Positions 43,814 to 53,977 of a DNA stretch of 64,000 nt are shown piece after piece. The stretch's first letter is position 1. Each line of letters starts with the position of its first letter. The DNA is taken from assembly GCF_041053055.1 (NCBI RefSeq), contig NZ_CP163443.1:6555001-6619000 (forward strand), read 5' to 3'. The notes beneath the pieces were generated by a model. It was given only the letters and a program-made list of their open reading frames with translations. It ran no database searches and was not told where the DNA came from. Position numbers and translations under genes: made by a program. The DNA is from Streptomyces sp. R41 (lineage in GTDB: Bacteria; Actinomycetota; Actinomycetes; Streptomycetales; Streptomycetaceae).

Positions 43814-44869
43814 ATGCGTCGGATATCCAGCCTGACCCGCGTCGCGGTGGGGGTCGCGTCGCTCGCACTTGCCGCCACGGCCTGCGGCGGCACCAGTAAG
43901 GACAGCGGCAACAGCAGCGGCGACAGCAGCAAGAGCGGCAAGGGCCTCGCCATTGCCTATGACGTCGGCGGCAAGGGCGACCAGTCCTTCAACGACGCCG
44001 CGTACGAGGGCCTGAAGAAGGCCAAGGCGGAGTTCAAGTACGACACCCAGGACATCGAGCCCACCGACGGCGAGACCGACGCCGACAAGGAGCAGCGCCT
44101 CGCGTCGCTGGCCAAGCAGGGCTACAACCCCGTCATCGGCATCGGGTTCGCCTACGGTCCCGCCCTGGAGGCGGTGGCCAAGAAGTACCCCAAGACCAGC
44201 TTCGGCATCGTGGACTCGGTCGTCGCGGGTGACAACGTGGCGTCCCTGGTCTTCGCCGAGCAGGAGTCCTCCTACCTCGCCGGTGTCGCCGCCGCCAAGG
44301 CCACCAAGTCCAACACGGTCGGCTTCGTGGGCGGTGTGGACATTCCGCTGATCCACAAGTTCGAGGCGGGCTACAAGCAGGGCGTCCAGGACACCAAGCC
44401 CGGCGTCAAGGTCCTGTCGCAGTACCTGACGCAGACCGCCGAGGAGGGCGGCTTCTCCAGCCCCGACAAGGGCAAGGCCGCCGCCGAGGGCCAGATCGAG
44501 AAGAAGGCCGACGTCGTCTACCAGGCGGCCGGCCTGTCCGGTCAGGGTGTGATCGAGGCCGCAGCCAAGGCGAAGGTGTGGGCGATCGGCGTCGACTCCG
44601 ACCAGTACAAGCAGGAAGCGCTGGCCAAGTACAAGGACTACATCCTGACCTCCGCGCTCAAGGACGTCGGCGGTGCGGTCTACTCGCTCGCCAAGTCCGT
44701 CAAGGACGGCAAGCCGCTGACCGGTACGCAGACCTTCGACCTGAAGGTGAACGGCGTCGGTCTCGCCGACAGCAACCCGAAGATGGCGGAGATCTCCGGC
44801 CTCACCGACGCCGTGGCCAAGGCCAAGGCGGCCATCATCGACGGCTCCATCAAGGTCAAGACCGAGTAG
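43814..44869 (+). CDS. BMP-family nucleoside-binding lipoprotein 1
   Basis: 351 residues. Lipobox LAATAC (Cys24), a short Ser/Gly/Lys spacer, then a basic-membrane-protein (PnrA/Med-like) purine-nucleoside receptor: IAYDVGGKGDQSFNDAAYEGL, VIGIGFAYGPALEAVA, SFGIVDSVV, VGFVGGVDIPLIHKFEAGY, ADVVYQAAGLSGQGVIEAA, AIGVDSDQY. The Asp/Phe/Asn of DQSFND and the final D-S-D contact ribose and base in PnrA. It delivers nucleosides to the ABC transporter encoded at 46503-50556. It is 80% or more similar to the next lipoprotein. ATG 43814 has GGGGAG about 7 nt upstream; an operator-like palindrome lies in its promoter region. Confidence 0.92.
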   Translation: MRRISSLTRVAVGVASLALAATACGGTSKDSGNSSGDSSKSGKGLAIAYDVGGKGDQSFNDAAYEGLKKAKAEFKYDTQDIEPTDGETDADKEQRLASLAKQGYNPVIGIGFAYGPALEAVAKKYPKTSFGIVDSVVAGDNVASLVFAEQESSYLAGVAAAKATKSNTVGFVGGVDIPLIHKFEAGYKQGVQDTKPGVKVLSQYLTQTAEEGGFSSPDKGKAAAEGQIEKKADVVYQAAGLSGQGVIEAAAKAKVWAIGVDSDQYKQEALAKYKDYILTSALKDVGGAVYSLAKSVKDGKPLTGTQTFDLKVNGVGLADSNPKMAEISGLTDAVAKAKAAIIDGSIKVKTE

Positions 44870-44932
44870 TGACCGCGAGGGCGGTCTGAGGCTCGTTCCC
44901 GCCGGAACGGGCGAACGTGGTCGAAGTTACAC

Positions 44933-44967
44933 AGAGCGGGCGGGCACCCACGGTGCCCGCCCGCTCT
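44933..44967 (+). terminator. 16-bp hairpin after BMP lipoprotein 1
   Basis: AGAGCGGGCGGGCACC (44933-44948) pairs perfectly with GGTGCCCGCCCGCTCT (44952-44967) around a 3-nt loop, 63 bases after the stop. Confidence 0.8.
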
Positions 44968-45090
44968 CGTGCCCCGGCGCAGGTCACCCACCGCCACAAC
45001 TCCTTTGCGGTCGGCAAGTCTCCGCCCCGCGCGCAAGTGGCGTCGGGCACAGCCGGATAACAAGGTGGACAGAAGGGGTTTTCTAGTTGG

Positions 45091-45104
45091 TCTACGCGCG
45101 TTAA
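45091..45104 (+). promoter_or_regulatory. Nucleoside-regulon palindrome, site 2
   Basis: TCTACGCGCGTTAA, identical over 14 bases to site 1 and in the same relative place, 61 bases before the second lipoprotein start. Confidence 0.65.
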
Positions 45105-45165
45105 TCTGCGGCGAAGCCAGCGCCAAGCCGTACCGTCAGGCGCTTGTACGACAGGAGCACAACAC

Positions 45166-46215
45166 ATGCGCCGGGTTCCCCGCATCGCGCTCGCAGGCGC
45201 TGCGACCGCCTCTCTCGCCCTCGTCATGTCCGCCTGTGGCGGCACCTCGACCTCCGCCGGCTCGTCGGACTCGAAGGGCGACAAGGGTCTCGCCATCGCC
45301 TATGACGTCGGCGGCAAGGGCGACCAGTCCTTCAACGACGCCGCGTACGAGGGCCTGAAGAAGGCCAAGGCGGAGTTCAAGTACGACACCGCCGACCTCG
45401 AGCCCACCGACGGCGAGACGGACGCGGACAAGACCCAGCGCCTGGTCTCGCTGGCCAAGCAGGGCTACAACCCGGTCGTCGGCATCGGTTACGCCTACGG
45501 CCCGGCTGTCAAGGCCGCCGCCGCGAAGTACCCGAACACGACCTTCGGCATCGTCGACGACTCCACCGTCACGGCGAAGAACGTCGCGGACCTGGTCTTC
45601 TCCGAGCAGGAGGCGTCCTACCTCGCCGGTGTCGCCGCCGCCAAGGCCACCAAGACCGACACCGTCGGCTTCGTGGGCGGCGTGGACGTTCCGCTGATCC
45701 ACAAGTTCGAGGCGGGCTTCGAGCAGGGCGTCAAGGACACCAAGCCCGGCGTCAAGGTCCTCTCGCAGTACCTGACGCAGACCGCCGAGGAGGGCGGCTT
45801 CTCCAGCCCCGACAAGGGCAAGACGGCCGCTGAGGGCCAGATCGAGAAGAAGGCCGACGTCGTCTACGCGGCGGCCGGTCTGTCCGGTCAGGGTGTGATC
45901 GAGGCCGCCTCCGCCAACAAGGTGTGGGCGATCGGTGTCGACTCCGACCAGTACCAGCAGGAAGCTCTGAGCAAGTACAAGGACTCGATCCTGACCTCCG
46001 CGACCAAGAACGTCGCCAGTGCGGTGTACAACCTTGCGAAGTCGGTCGAGGACGGCAAGCCGGAGAGCGGTATCGTACGGGGCGATCTGAAGACCGGTGA
46101 GGTCGGCCTGGCCGATTCCAACCCGGAGTACAAGAGCAACACCGCGATCCAGGACGCCGTCAAGGCGGCCAAGGAGAAGATCATCAGCGGCGAGATCAAG
46201 GTCAAGACCAGCTGA
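45166..46215 (+). CDS. BMP-family nucleoside-binding lipoprotein 2
   Basis: 349 residues with lipobox VMSAC (Cys24) and the same PnrA/Med-like receptor domain as the gene before it. Blocks such as 45301-45390 are identical at DNA level to 43958-44047, including synonymous sites, so the two genes arose by tandem duplication and may still exchange sequence. Differences cluster in the C-terminal third (GIVRGDLKTGEVGLADSNPEYKS), near the lid that could tune specificity. SD AGGAGC precedes ATG 45166. Both receptors probably feed one ABC transporter encoded immediately downstream. Confidence 0.92.
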   Translation: MRRVPRIALAGAATASLALVMSACGGTSTSAGSSDSKGDKGLAIAYDVGGKGDQSFNDAAYEGLKKAKAEFKYDTADLEPTDGETDADKTQRLVSLAKQGYNPVVGIGYAYGPAVKAAAAKYPNTTFGIVDDSTVTAKNVADLVFSEQEASYLAGVAAAKATKTDTVGFVGGVDVPLIHKFEAGFEQGVKDTKPGVKVLSQYLTQTAEEGGFSSPDKGKTAAEGQIEKKADVVYAAAGLSGQGVIEAASANKVWAIGVDSDQYQQEALSKYKDSILTSATKNVASAVYNLAKSVEDGKPESGIVRGDLKTGEVGLADSNPEYKSNTAIQDAVKAAKEKIISGEIKVKTS

Positions 46216-46341
46216 CGAGCAAGACCTCAGGAGCAGCCATGCGGTCCCGAGGAAGTTCAGGCGCATCCCCCTGCCGTCCGGCACGGGAGCGCGCCTGTTC
46301 TGCCTCGGCGCCGCTTGGTAACCGCGGGGTTACGTCCGCTC

Positions 46342-46378
46342 AACGGGATACGAGGAGTCTGGCTCCCCGTATCCCGTT
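46342..46378 (+). terminator. Hairpin terminator after BMP lipoprotein 2
   Basis: AACGGGATACG (46342-46352) pairs with CGTATCCCGTT (46368-46378); the stem continues with AGGAG/CTCC(C) inside. It separates the lipoprotein message from the transporter operon. Confidence 0.75.
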
Positions 46379-46415
46379 CTCGCGGCGCGTGGCCCCCTTC
46401 GTTGCCGTAGGGGCG

Positions 46416-46427
46416 CTACGCGCGTAG
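46416..46427. promoter_or_regulatory. Nucleoside-regulon palindrome, site 3
   Basis: CTACGCGCGTAG is a perfect 12-bp palindrome followed by A, about 30 bases before the SD of the ABC ATPase gene. It sits between a terminator and the transporter operon, where a repressor would block initiation. Confidence 0.7.
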
Positions 46428-46502
46428 ACGACCCCCTTTCCCTCAGGAGAGTGCGCCATCAACGCGTCCAGCAGCCCTCCGGCCGGCGCGGTCAACGGTC
46501 AG

Positions 46503-48169
<1,667 letters not shown>

Positions 48170-48170
<1 letters not shown>

Positions 48171-49294
48171 TGAAGAAGTTCGACAAGGAGCGCCTGCTCC
48201 TCGCGGTGGCCGGGCCGGTCATCGCGCTCGTCGTGGCCGTGGCGCTGACCTCGGTCGTGCTGATCGCCTCGGGCAAGAACCCGATCGAGCCGTACACGAT
48301 CATGTTCGAGCAGGCCACGTTCTCCGACATCCAGGTCCTGATCATCAACCAGGCCTCGCTGTACTACATCGCGGCGCTCGCGGTGGCCATCGGCTTCCGG
48401 ATGAACCTGTTCAACATCGGTGTGGACGGGCAGTACCAGCTCGCCGCCATGATGGCCGCGATCGTCGGCGCCCACGTCGCGCTGCCCGCGGCGCTCCAGG
48501 TCCCGCTGCTGATCCTGACCGCGGTCTTCACCGGCGCGTTCTGGGCCGGCATCGCCGGTGTCCTCAAGGTCACCCGCGGCGTCAGCGAGGTCGTCGCGAC
48601 GATCATGCTCAACGCGATCGCGACCTCTGTCATCGCCTACCTCTGGCTGCCCAGCGTCTTCGGCGTCAAGCTCGGCAACAACAACACCACCGGCGAGATG
48701 CACAAGTCCGGCTGGGTGCCCGGCTTCAACATGGGCGAGGCCGGCGAGATCTACGGCTTCGTGATCCTCGCGGCCGTGCTCGGCATCGGCTACTGGATCG
48801 TTCTCAACCGCACCCGCTTCGGCTTCGACCTGCGCGCCTCGGGCGCCTCGGAGAGCGCCGCCTCGGCCAGTGGTGTGGACCCCAAGCGCATGGTGCTCAC
48901 CGCCATGCTGGTCTCCGGCGGGATGGCCGGCCTCGCGGGCCTGCCGATCCTGCTCGGCGACACGCACACCTACAGCCTGAACTTCCCGACCGGCATCGGT
49001 TTCCTCGGCATCGGTATCGCGCTGCTCGGCCGCAACAGCCCGGTGGGCATCGCCTTCGCGGCGCTGCTGTGGGCCTGGCTGGACAAGGCGTCGCCCGAGC
49101 TCGACTTCCACGGCTACGACAAGGAGATCGCGGTCATCATGCAGGGCCTGATCGTGATCGCGGTCGTCGTCTCGTACGAGGCCGTGCGCGAGTGGGGTCT
49201 GCGCCGTCAGCAGCGCCGCGTCGGCGCGGAACTCGCCGCGGGCCACGTCCTCGGCGCCGCCAACAACACCGAGAAGGAGGTGGCTGGCCGATGA
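48170..49294 (+). CDS. Nucleoside ABC transporter permease 1
   Basis: 374 residues, overlapping the ATPase stop (TGATG). BPD_transp_2-type permease with about ten membrane segments: LLAVAGPVIALVVAVALTSVV, YYIAALAVAIGFRMNLFNIGVDGQYQLAAMMAAI (the FNIGVDGQ motif of this family), SEVVATIMLNAIA, GINPLRM-like ASGVDPKRMVL, and GFLGIGIALLGRNSPVGI. With the second permease it forms the channel fed by the BMP lipoproteins. Substrate class (nucleosides) is inferred from receptors and the cytidine deaminase and thymidine phosphorylase genes in the same operon. Confidence 0.9.
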
Positions 49295-50556
49295 CCACCG
49301 CAACCGACGTCAACCAGCCCACGCTGCAGCCCGCGGCACCCGGCAGCCGCCGGCTGTCGCTCCCCGTCCTCCTGCTGGTCATCGCGGGCGGCCTGGCGCT
49401 GACCTCGATCGTCCGCATCATCACGGGCGCCGACGGCATCACCAACGTCAGTCAGATGTCGACCGCGCTCCAGCTGGCCGTCCCGATCGGCCTGGCCGGT
49501 CTCGGTGGCCTCTGGGCGGAGCGCTCGGGCGTCGTCAACATCGGCCTCGAGGGCATGATGATCCTCGGCACCTGGTTCGGCGCCTGGGCCGGCTATCAGT
49601 GGGGTCCGTGGACCGGTGTCCTGGTCGGCATCATCGGTGGCGCGATCGGCGGCCTGCTGCACGCGATCATCACGGTCACCTTCAACGTCAACCACATCGT
49701 CTCCGGTGTGGCCATCAACATCCTGGCGCTCGGCGCCACCCGCTACCTCGCCCCGCTCGCCTTCGAGGGAGTCCAGGGCGGCTCGGCCAAGCAGTCCCCG
49801 CCGGTCGACTCCCTCGGCCACTTCACGGTGCCAGGACTCTCCGACTGGCTCAGCACCCTGAACTCCAAGGGCTGGTTCTTCCTCTCGGACATCGCGGGCC
49901 TGCTCGGCGGCCTGGTCACCAACGTCTCCTGGCTGACCCTGATCGCCGTCGCGCTGATTCCCGCCACCTGGTGGATCCTGTGGCGCACGCCCTTCGGCCT
50001 GCGCCTGCGGTCCTGCGGTGAGAACCCGATCGCGGCTGAGTCGCTCGGTGTCAACGTCTACAAGTACAAGTACCTGGCCGTGATCATCTCCGGTGGCCTG
50101 GCCGGCCTCGGCGGTGTCTTCCTGTCGATCGTCGCCAACCCCTTCTACCTGGAGGGCCAGACCAGCGGCCGCGGCTACATCGGTCTCGCCGCGATGATCT
50201 TCGGCAACTGGATGCCGGGCGGACTCGCCCTGGGCGCGGGCCTGTTCGGCTACACCGACAGCCTCAACCTGCGCGGCGGCTCCGAGAACGTCCACGCACT
50301 GCTGCTGCTCGGCGCCATCCTGCTCGTCATCGGTGCGATCTGGCTGGTGATCAAGAAGAAGTACGTGACCTCGGTGATCACCCTGGCCGTCGGCGTGCTC
50401 GTGTTCCTCTGGTACTCCCTCACCGACGAGGTCCCGAACCAGATCGTCTCGGCCACGCCGTACGTCATCACCCTGCTCGTCCTCTCGCTTTCGGCGCAGC
50501 GCCTGCGGATGCCGAAGGCGGACGGCATGCCGTACCGGAAGGGACAGGGCAAGTGA
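49291..50556 (+). CDS. Nucleoside ABC transporter permease 2
   Basis: 421 residues from ATG 49291, overlapping the previous stop (ATGA). Same permease family: VPIGLAGLGGLWAERSGVVNIGLEGMMILGTWFGAWAG (ERSGVVNIGLEG signature), FNVNHIVSGVAINILALGATRYL, RSCGENPIAAESLGVNVYKYKYLAVIISGGLAGLGG, GRGYIGLAAMIFGNWMPGG. Three further membrane segments extend the C terminus beyond the core. GTGA overlap with the cytidine deaminase gene shows that uptake and catabolism are translated from one message. Confidence 0.9.
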   Translation: MTTATDVNQPTLQPAAPGSRRLSLPVLLLVIAGGLALTSIVRIITGADGITNVSQMSTALQLAVPIGLAGLGGLWAERSGVVNIGLEGMMILGTWFGAWAGYQWGPWTGVLVGIIGGAIGGLLHAIITVTFNVNHIVSGVAINILALGATRYLAPLAFEGVQGGSAKQSPPVDSLGHFTVPGLSDWLSTLNSKGWFFLSDIAGLLGGLVTNVSWLTLIAVALIPATWWILWRTPFGLRLRSCGENPIAAESLGVNVYKYKYLAVIISGGLAGLGGVFLSIVANPFYLEGQTSGRGYIGLAAMIFGNWMPGGLALGAGLFGYTDSLNLRGGSENVHALLLLGAILLVIGAIWLVIKKKYVTSVITLAVGVLVFLWYSLTDEVPNQIVSATPYVITLLVLSLSAQRLRMPKADGMPYRKGQGK

Positions 50557-50966
50557 CGTCCGCCGACGCGGGTTCCGCGACCGTCGACTGGGAGGCGCTG
50601 CGCGAGGTGGCCCGCGCCGCCATGGCCCGCGCCTACGCCCCGTACTCGGGCTACCCGGTCGGCGTCGCCGCCCTCGTCGACGACGGCCGGATCGTCTCCG
50701 GCTGCAACGTCGAGAACGCCTCGTACGGGATCAGCCTGTGCGCCGAGTGCGGTCTGGTCTCCCAGCTGCAGAACACCGGGGGCGGCCGGCTGACGCACTT
50801 CACCTGCGTCGACGGACGGGGCGAGATCCTGGTGCCGTGCGGACGCTGCCGCCAGCTGCTGTTCGAGTTCGGCGGGCCCGATCTGATCCTGGAGACCCCG
50901 GCCGGAATCCTGCCGCTCTCCGAGATGCTCCCCCAGGCCTTCGGGCCGGACCATCTCACCCAGTAA
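50553..50966 (+). CDS. cdd: Cytidine deaminase
   Basis: 137 residues, the usual length of the homotetrameric class. Zinc site: CAE (Cys63, catalytic Glu65) within NASYGISLCAECGLV and PCGRCRQ (Cys96, Cys99). RAYAPYSGYPVGVAAL is the conserved N-terminal substrate segment. It converts cytidine and deoxycytidine to uridine and deoxyuridine in the cytosol, after import by the upstream transporter to which it is translationally coupled (GTGA). Confidence 0.95.
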   Translation: MTSADAGSATVDWEALREVARAAMARAYAPYSGYPVGVAALVDDGRIVSGCNVENASYGISLCAECGLVSQLQNTGGGRLTHFTCVDGRGEILVPCGRCRQLLFEFGGPDLILETPAGILPLSEMLPQAFGPDHLTQ

Positions 50967-50973
50967 CTCCCGT

Positions 50974-51015
50974 GCGGCCCCTCCTGATCCACTGATGATC
51001 TCCGGGAGGGGCCGC
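50974..51015 (+). terminator. Hairpin between cytidine deaminase and thymidine phosphorylase genes
   Basis: GCGGCCCCTCC (50974-50984) pairs perfectly with GGAGGGGCCGC (51005-51015). The stem starts 7 bases after the deaminase stop and ends 21 bases before the phosphorylase start, so it may attenuate rather than fully end the operon. Confidence 0.65.
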
Positions 51016-51036
51016 TCATCTTTCGGAAGGAAAGCC

Positions 51037-52320
51037 ATGGCCATGGACGCCGTCTCCGTCATCCGCACCAAGCGGGACCGCGCCGAGCTCAGCGACGAGC
51101 AGATCGACTGGGTCATCGACGCGTACACCCGCGGCGAGGTCGCCGACTACCAGATGGCCGCCCTCAACATGGCGATCCTGCTCAACGGCATGAACCGCCG
51201 TGAGATCGCCCGCTGGACCGCCGCGATGATCGCCTCGGGGGAGCGCATGGACTTCTCGTCCCTGTCTCGCCCGACCGCCGACAAGCACTCCACCGGTGGC
51301 GTGGGCGACAAGATCACGCTGCCCCTCGCGCCCCTCGTGGCCGCCTGTGGCGCGGCGGTTCCGCAGCTGTCCGGGCGCGGTCTCGGCCACACCGGCGGCA
51401 CGCTGGACAAGCTGGAGTCGATCCCGGGCTGGCGCGCGCTGCTGTCCAACGAGGAGATGCTGCACGTCCTCGACACGACGGGCGCGGTGATCTGCGCGGC
51501 GGGCGACGGCCTGGCTCCGGCGGACAAGAAGCTCTACGCGCTCCGCGACGTCACGGGCACGGTGGAGGCGATCCCCCTGATCGCGTCCTCCATCATGTCC
51601 AAGAAGATCGCCGAGGGCACGGGCTCGCTCGTCCTGGACGTGAAGGTCGGCACCGGCGCCTTCATGAAGACCATCGAGGACGCGCGGGAACTCGCCTCCA
51701 CGATGGTGGGTCTGGGCACGGACCACGGCGTGAAGACGGTCGCGCTCCTGACGGACATGTCGACGCCGCTCGGTCTGACGGCGGGCAACGCCCTGGAGGT
51801 CCGCGAGTCGGTCGAGGTCCTCGCGGGCGGTGGCCCCTCGGACGTCGTCGACCTCACCATCGCGCTGGCGCGCGAGATGCTCGACGCGGCCGGCATCAAG
51901 GACGCCGACCCGGCGAAGGCGCTGGCCGACGGCTCCGCGATGGACGTCTGGCGCCGCATGATCGCCGCGCAGGGCGGCGACCCGGACGCCGAGCTGCCCG
52001 TCGCGCGCGAGCAGCATGTGGTGAACGCCCCGGCCTCCGGCGTCCTGGCCCGCCTCGACGCGTACGACATCGGCATCGCCGCCTGGCGCCTCGGCGCCGG
52101 CCGCGCCCGCAAGGAGGACCCGGTGCAGGCCGGCGCGGGCGTCGAACTGCACGCCAAGCCGGGCGACACGGTGACGGCGGGCCAGCCCCTCCTCACCCTC
52201 CACACGGACACCCCGGAGCGCTTCGAGTACGCGCTCCAGGCGGTCGAGGGCTCGTACGACATCGCGGCCGCGGGTACGGACTTCAAGCCGACCCCGATCG
52301 TGCTGGACCGGATCGCCTGA
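51037..52320 (+). CDS. deoA: Thymidine (pyrimidine-nucleoside) phosphorylase
   Basis: 427 residues. SRPTADKHSTGGVGDKITLPLAPLVAACG contains the KHSTGGVGDK phosphate-binding signature. AVPQLSGRGLGHTGGTLDKLESIPGW and LYALRDVTGTVEAIPLIASSIMSKKIAEG form the nucleoside site; the C-terminal alpha/beta domain is complete. It splits pyrimidine nucleosides to base and (deoxy)ribose-1-phosphate, following on from the deaminase. ATG 51037 has GGAAGG 6 nt upstream (ATG 51043 is also possible). Confidence 0.95.
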   Translation: MAMDAVSVIRTKRDRAELSDEQIDWVIDAYTRGEVADYQMAALNMAILLNGMNRREIARWTAAMIASGERMDFSSLSRPTADKHSTGGVGDKITLPLAPLVAACGAAVPQLSGRGLGHTGGTLDKLESIPGWRALLSNEEMLHVLDTTGAVICAAGDGLAPADKKLYALRDVTGTVEAIPLIASSIMSKKIAEGTGSLVLDVKVGTGAFMKTIEDARELASTMVGLGTDHGVKTVALLTDMSTPLGLTAGNALEVRESVEVLAGGGPSDVVDLTIALAREMLDAAGIKDADPAKALADGSAMDVWRRMIAAQGGDPDAELPVAREQHVVNAPASGVLARLDAYDIGIAAWRLGAGRARKEDPVQAGAGVELHAKPGDTVTAGQPLLTLHTDTPERFEYALQAVEGSYDIAAAGTDFKPTPIVLDRIA

Positions 52321-52338
52321 CCCGGACCTTCCTCGGGT

Positions 52339-52372
52339 GAACGGGATCGGTGGACCTGCGCCGGTCCCGTTC
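52339..52372 (+). terminator. Hairpin terminator after the phosphorylase gene
   Basis: GAACGGGATCGG (52339-52350) pairs with CCGGTCCCGTTC (52361-52372) with one G-T pair, 18 bases after the stop. Confidence 0.65.
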
Positions 52373-52395
52373 GGCGTTCCCGGCGATGAGTGGCG

Positions 52396-52800
52396 ATGAG
52401 TTCCGGGTCCCCGGCCGGTCTACTGACTGTGGACGCCACGACACCCGCCGTACTTGTGCTGCCCGGACCCGTCACCCGTGACGAGGTGCCGCGGCTCTGT
52501 GACGACGTGCGCGCGCAACTGGAGGCGACCGGGACCGGGGTCGTGGTCTGCGATGTCGCGGGGCTCGGCCCGCCCGGTCTGGCCACCGTCGACGTACTGG
52601 CGAGACTGGAGCTGGCCGCACGGCGGGCCGGGGGCCGGATACGACTGCGGAACCCGGACCCGGCACTGCGCGCCCTACTGGACCTGGTCGGCCTCCGATT
52701 CGACGCCGTCGACGCCATCGAGTCGGAGGGGGAGCCCGAAGAGCGGGAACCAGCGGGCGGTGTCCAGGAAGCAGTGGAACCCGGTGATGCGCCCCTTTGA
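52396..52800 (+). CDS. STAS-domain protein (anti-sigma-factor antagonist-like)
   Basis: 134 residues from ATG 52396. STAS-like pattern: AVLVLPGPVTRDEVPRLCDDVRAQLEATGTGVVVCDVAGLG, PPGLATVDVLARLELAARRAGGRIRLRN, ALRALLDLVGLRF. The usual phosphorylatable Ser/Thr loop (DLSGVxxxDS) is VAGLGPPGLATVD here, with Thr near the expected place. The last 42 codons, beyond the STAS fold, lie antisense to the 3' end of the ECF sigma gene (126-bp convergent overlap), and are acidic/polar (ESEGEPEEREPAGG). Function as antagonist is inferred from the fold only. Confidence 0.65.
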   Translation: MSSGSPAGLLTVDATTPAVLVLPGPVTRDEVPRLCDDVRAQLEATGTGVVVCDVAGLGPPGLATVDVLARLELAARRAGGRIRLRNPDPALRALLDLVGLRFDAVDAIESEGEPEEREPAGGVQEAVEPGDAPL

Positions 52801-53697
52801 GATCTCCAGCGCCTGCACCGCCCAGGGCGTGTAGCCCCCCGCTTCGGGATCCGGCTTGTACTGGGCGAAGCCCGGCAGGCCGTTGACCTCGACCGGCACC
52901 AGGCGCGAGCCCGCGCACGCGGCGCCCAGCGTCGTCATGAAGCCGGTGATGTCGTCCGTGCCGCGCAGCCACAGGTCGAACGGCGGCATCGTCATGATCG
53001 CGTCCTCGTGGAGCAGCGCCGTCAGCGCCGTCATGTCGTACCCCTCGAACGCGGCGACATAGCGGTCCAGGAGCTTCTGCTGCTCCTCGTCGAGCGGATC
53101 CGAGGTGGCGGCCTCCGCGCCGGCGCCGTCGCTCTCGGCGAGGGTGGCGCGGGCCCGCTGCAGCGCGCTGTTGACCGACGCCACGGAGGTGCCGAGCAGC
53201 TCGGCGACCTCGCTCGCCTTCCATGCGAGGACCTCGCGCAGGATGAGCACCGCCCGCTGCTTCGGCGGCAGTTGCTGCAGGGCCGCCATGAAGGCGAGGC
53301 GCACCGACTCCTTCGCGACCGCCGCCTCGGCCGGGTCGCCGGCCGTCGGCAGTACGCGGGCGTCGGGCATGGGCTCCAGCCACGTGTTGTCCGGGCGGGG
53401 TGTGAGTGCCGCCTGGGCCAGCGGGGAGGGGGCGGTGAGATCCATGGGGCGAGCCCTCCTATTGCCCGCGTTCAGCATGTCCAGGCATACGTTCGTCGCG
53501 ATCCGGTACAGCCAAGACCGCATGGAGGAACGGCCCTCGAACTTGTCGTAGCTGCGCCAGGCGCGGACCATCGTGTCCTGTACCGCGTCCTCGGCCTCGA
53601 AGGAGGAGCCGAGCATCCGGTAGCAGTACCCGGTCAGCTCGACCCGGTGCTTCTCCAGCCGGACGTCCAGGTCTGTCGTCGTGCCGTCGGTGCTCAT
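52675..53697 (-). CDS. ECF sigma factor with C-terminal SnoaL-like domain
   Basis: 340 residues from ATG 53697. Region 2: LTGYCYRMLGSSFEAEDAVQDTMVRAWRSYDKFEG and RSWLYRIATNVCLDML; region 4: QLPPKQRAVLILREVLAWKASEVAELLGTSVASVNSALQRARATL. A SnoaL_2-like domain (about 215-325: YVAAFEGYDMTALTALLHEDAIMTMPPFDLWLRG) follows; in such ECFs (SigG/SigJ-type, TIGR02960-like) it replaces a separate anti-sigma factor. No anti-sigma gene is adjacent. The convergent STAS gene overlaps its 3' end. Confidence 0.88.
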   Translation of the reverse strand: MSTDGTTTDLDVRLEKHRVELTGYCYRMLGSSFEAEDAVQDTMVRAWRSYDKFEGRSSMRSWLYRIATNVCLDMLNAGNRRARPMDLTAPSPLAQAALTPRPDNTWLEPMPDARVLPTAGDPAEAAVAKESVRLAFMAALQQLPPKQRAVLILREVLAWKASEVAELLGTSVASVNSALQRARATLAESDGAGAEAATSDPLDEEQQKLLDRYVAAFEGYDMTALTALLHEDAIMTMPPFDLWLRGTDDITGFMTTLGAACAGSRLVPVEVNGLPGFAQYKPDPEAGGYTPWAVQALEISKGRITGFHCFLDTARWFPLFGLPLRLDGVDGVESEADQVQ

Positions 53698-53887
53698 AGC
53701 CAACCCACCCCTGTGGCCGTGTTCCGTCCCGCGCGTCGTTGCGCCAGCACTTCGGAAGCTACCGCAGCCCACTGACAATGGCGTGCGGAGCGGGGAAAGG
53801 TGCAGGTGGGAGGGGGGTTGCCCTGGAGGGTGTTTCGCCCCCGCCGCCCCTGCCCGTCCCGTACCTGCTCCGCCCCAGACCCCGTTC

Positions 53888-53931
53888 GCGCAGTTCCCCG
53901 CGCCCCTCAACAGGGGCGCGGGGAACTGCGC
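53888..53931. repeat. Dispersed palindromic element, copy B (core plus degenerate flanks)
   Basis: The same 20-bp stem as copy A, GCGCAGTTCCCCGCGCCCCT (53888-53907) with its perfect complement at 53912-53931, loop CAAC. Flanks (about 53832-53966) keep C-rich and G-rich arms related to the terminal repeats of copies A and D but more diverged. It lies between the ECF start and the MFS stop. Confidence 0.8.
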
Positions 53932-53977
53932 GATCTTTTAAGCGGGGGTCTGGGGGCGGCGGGGGCGGAAGACGCCT

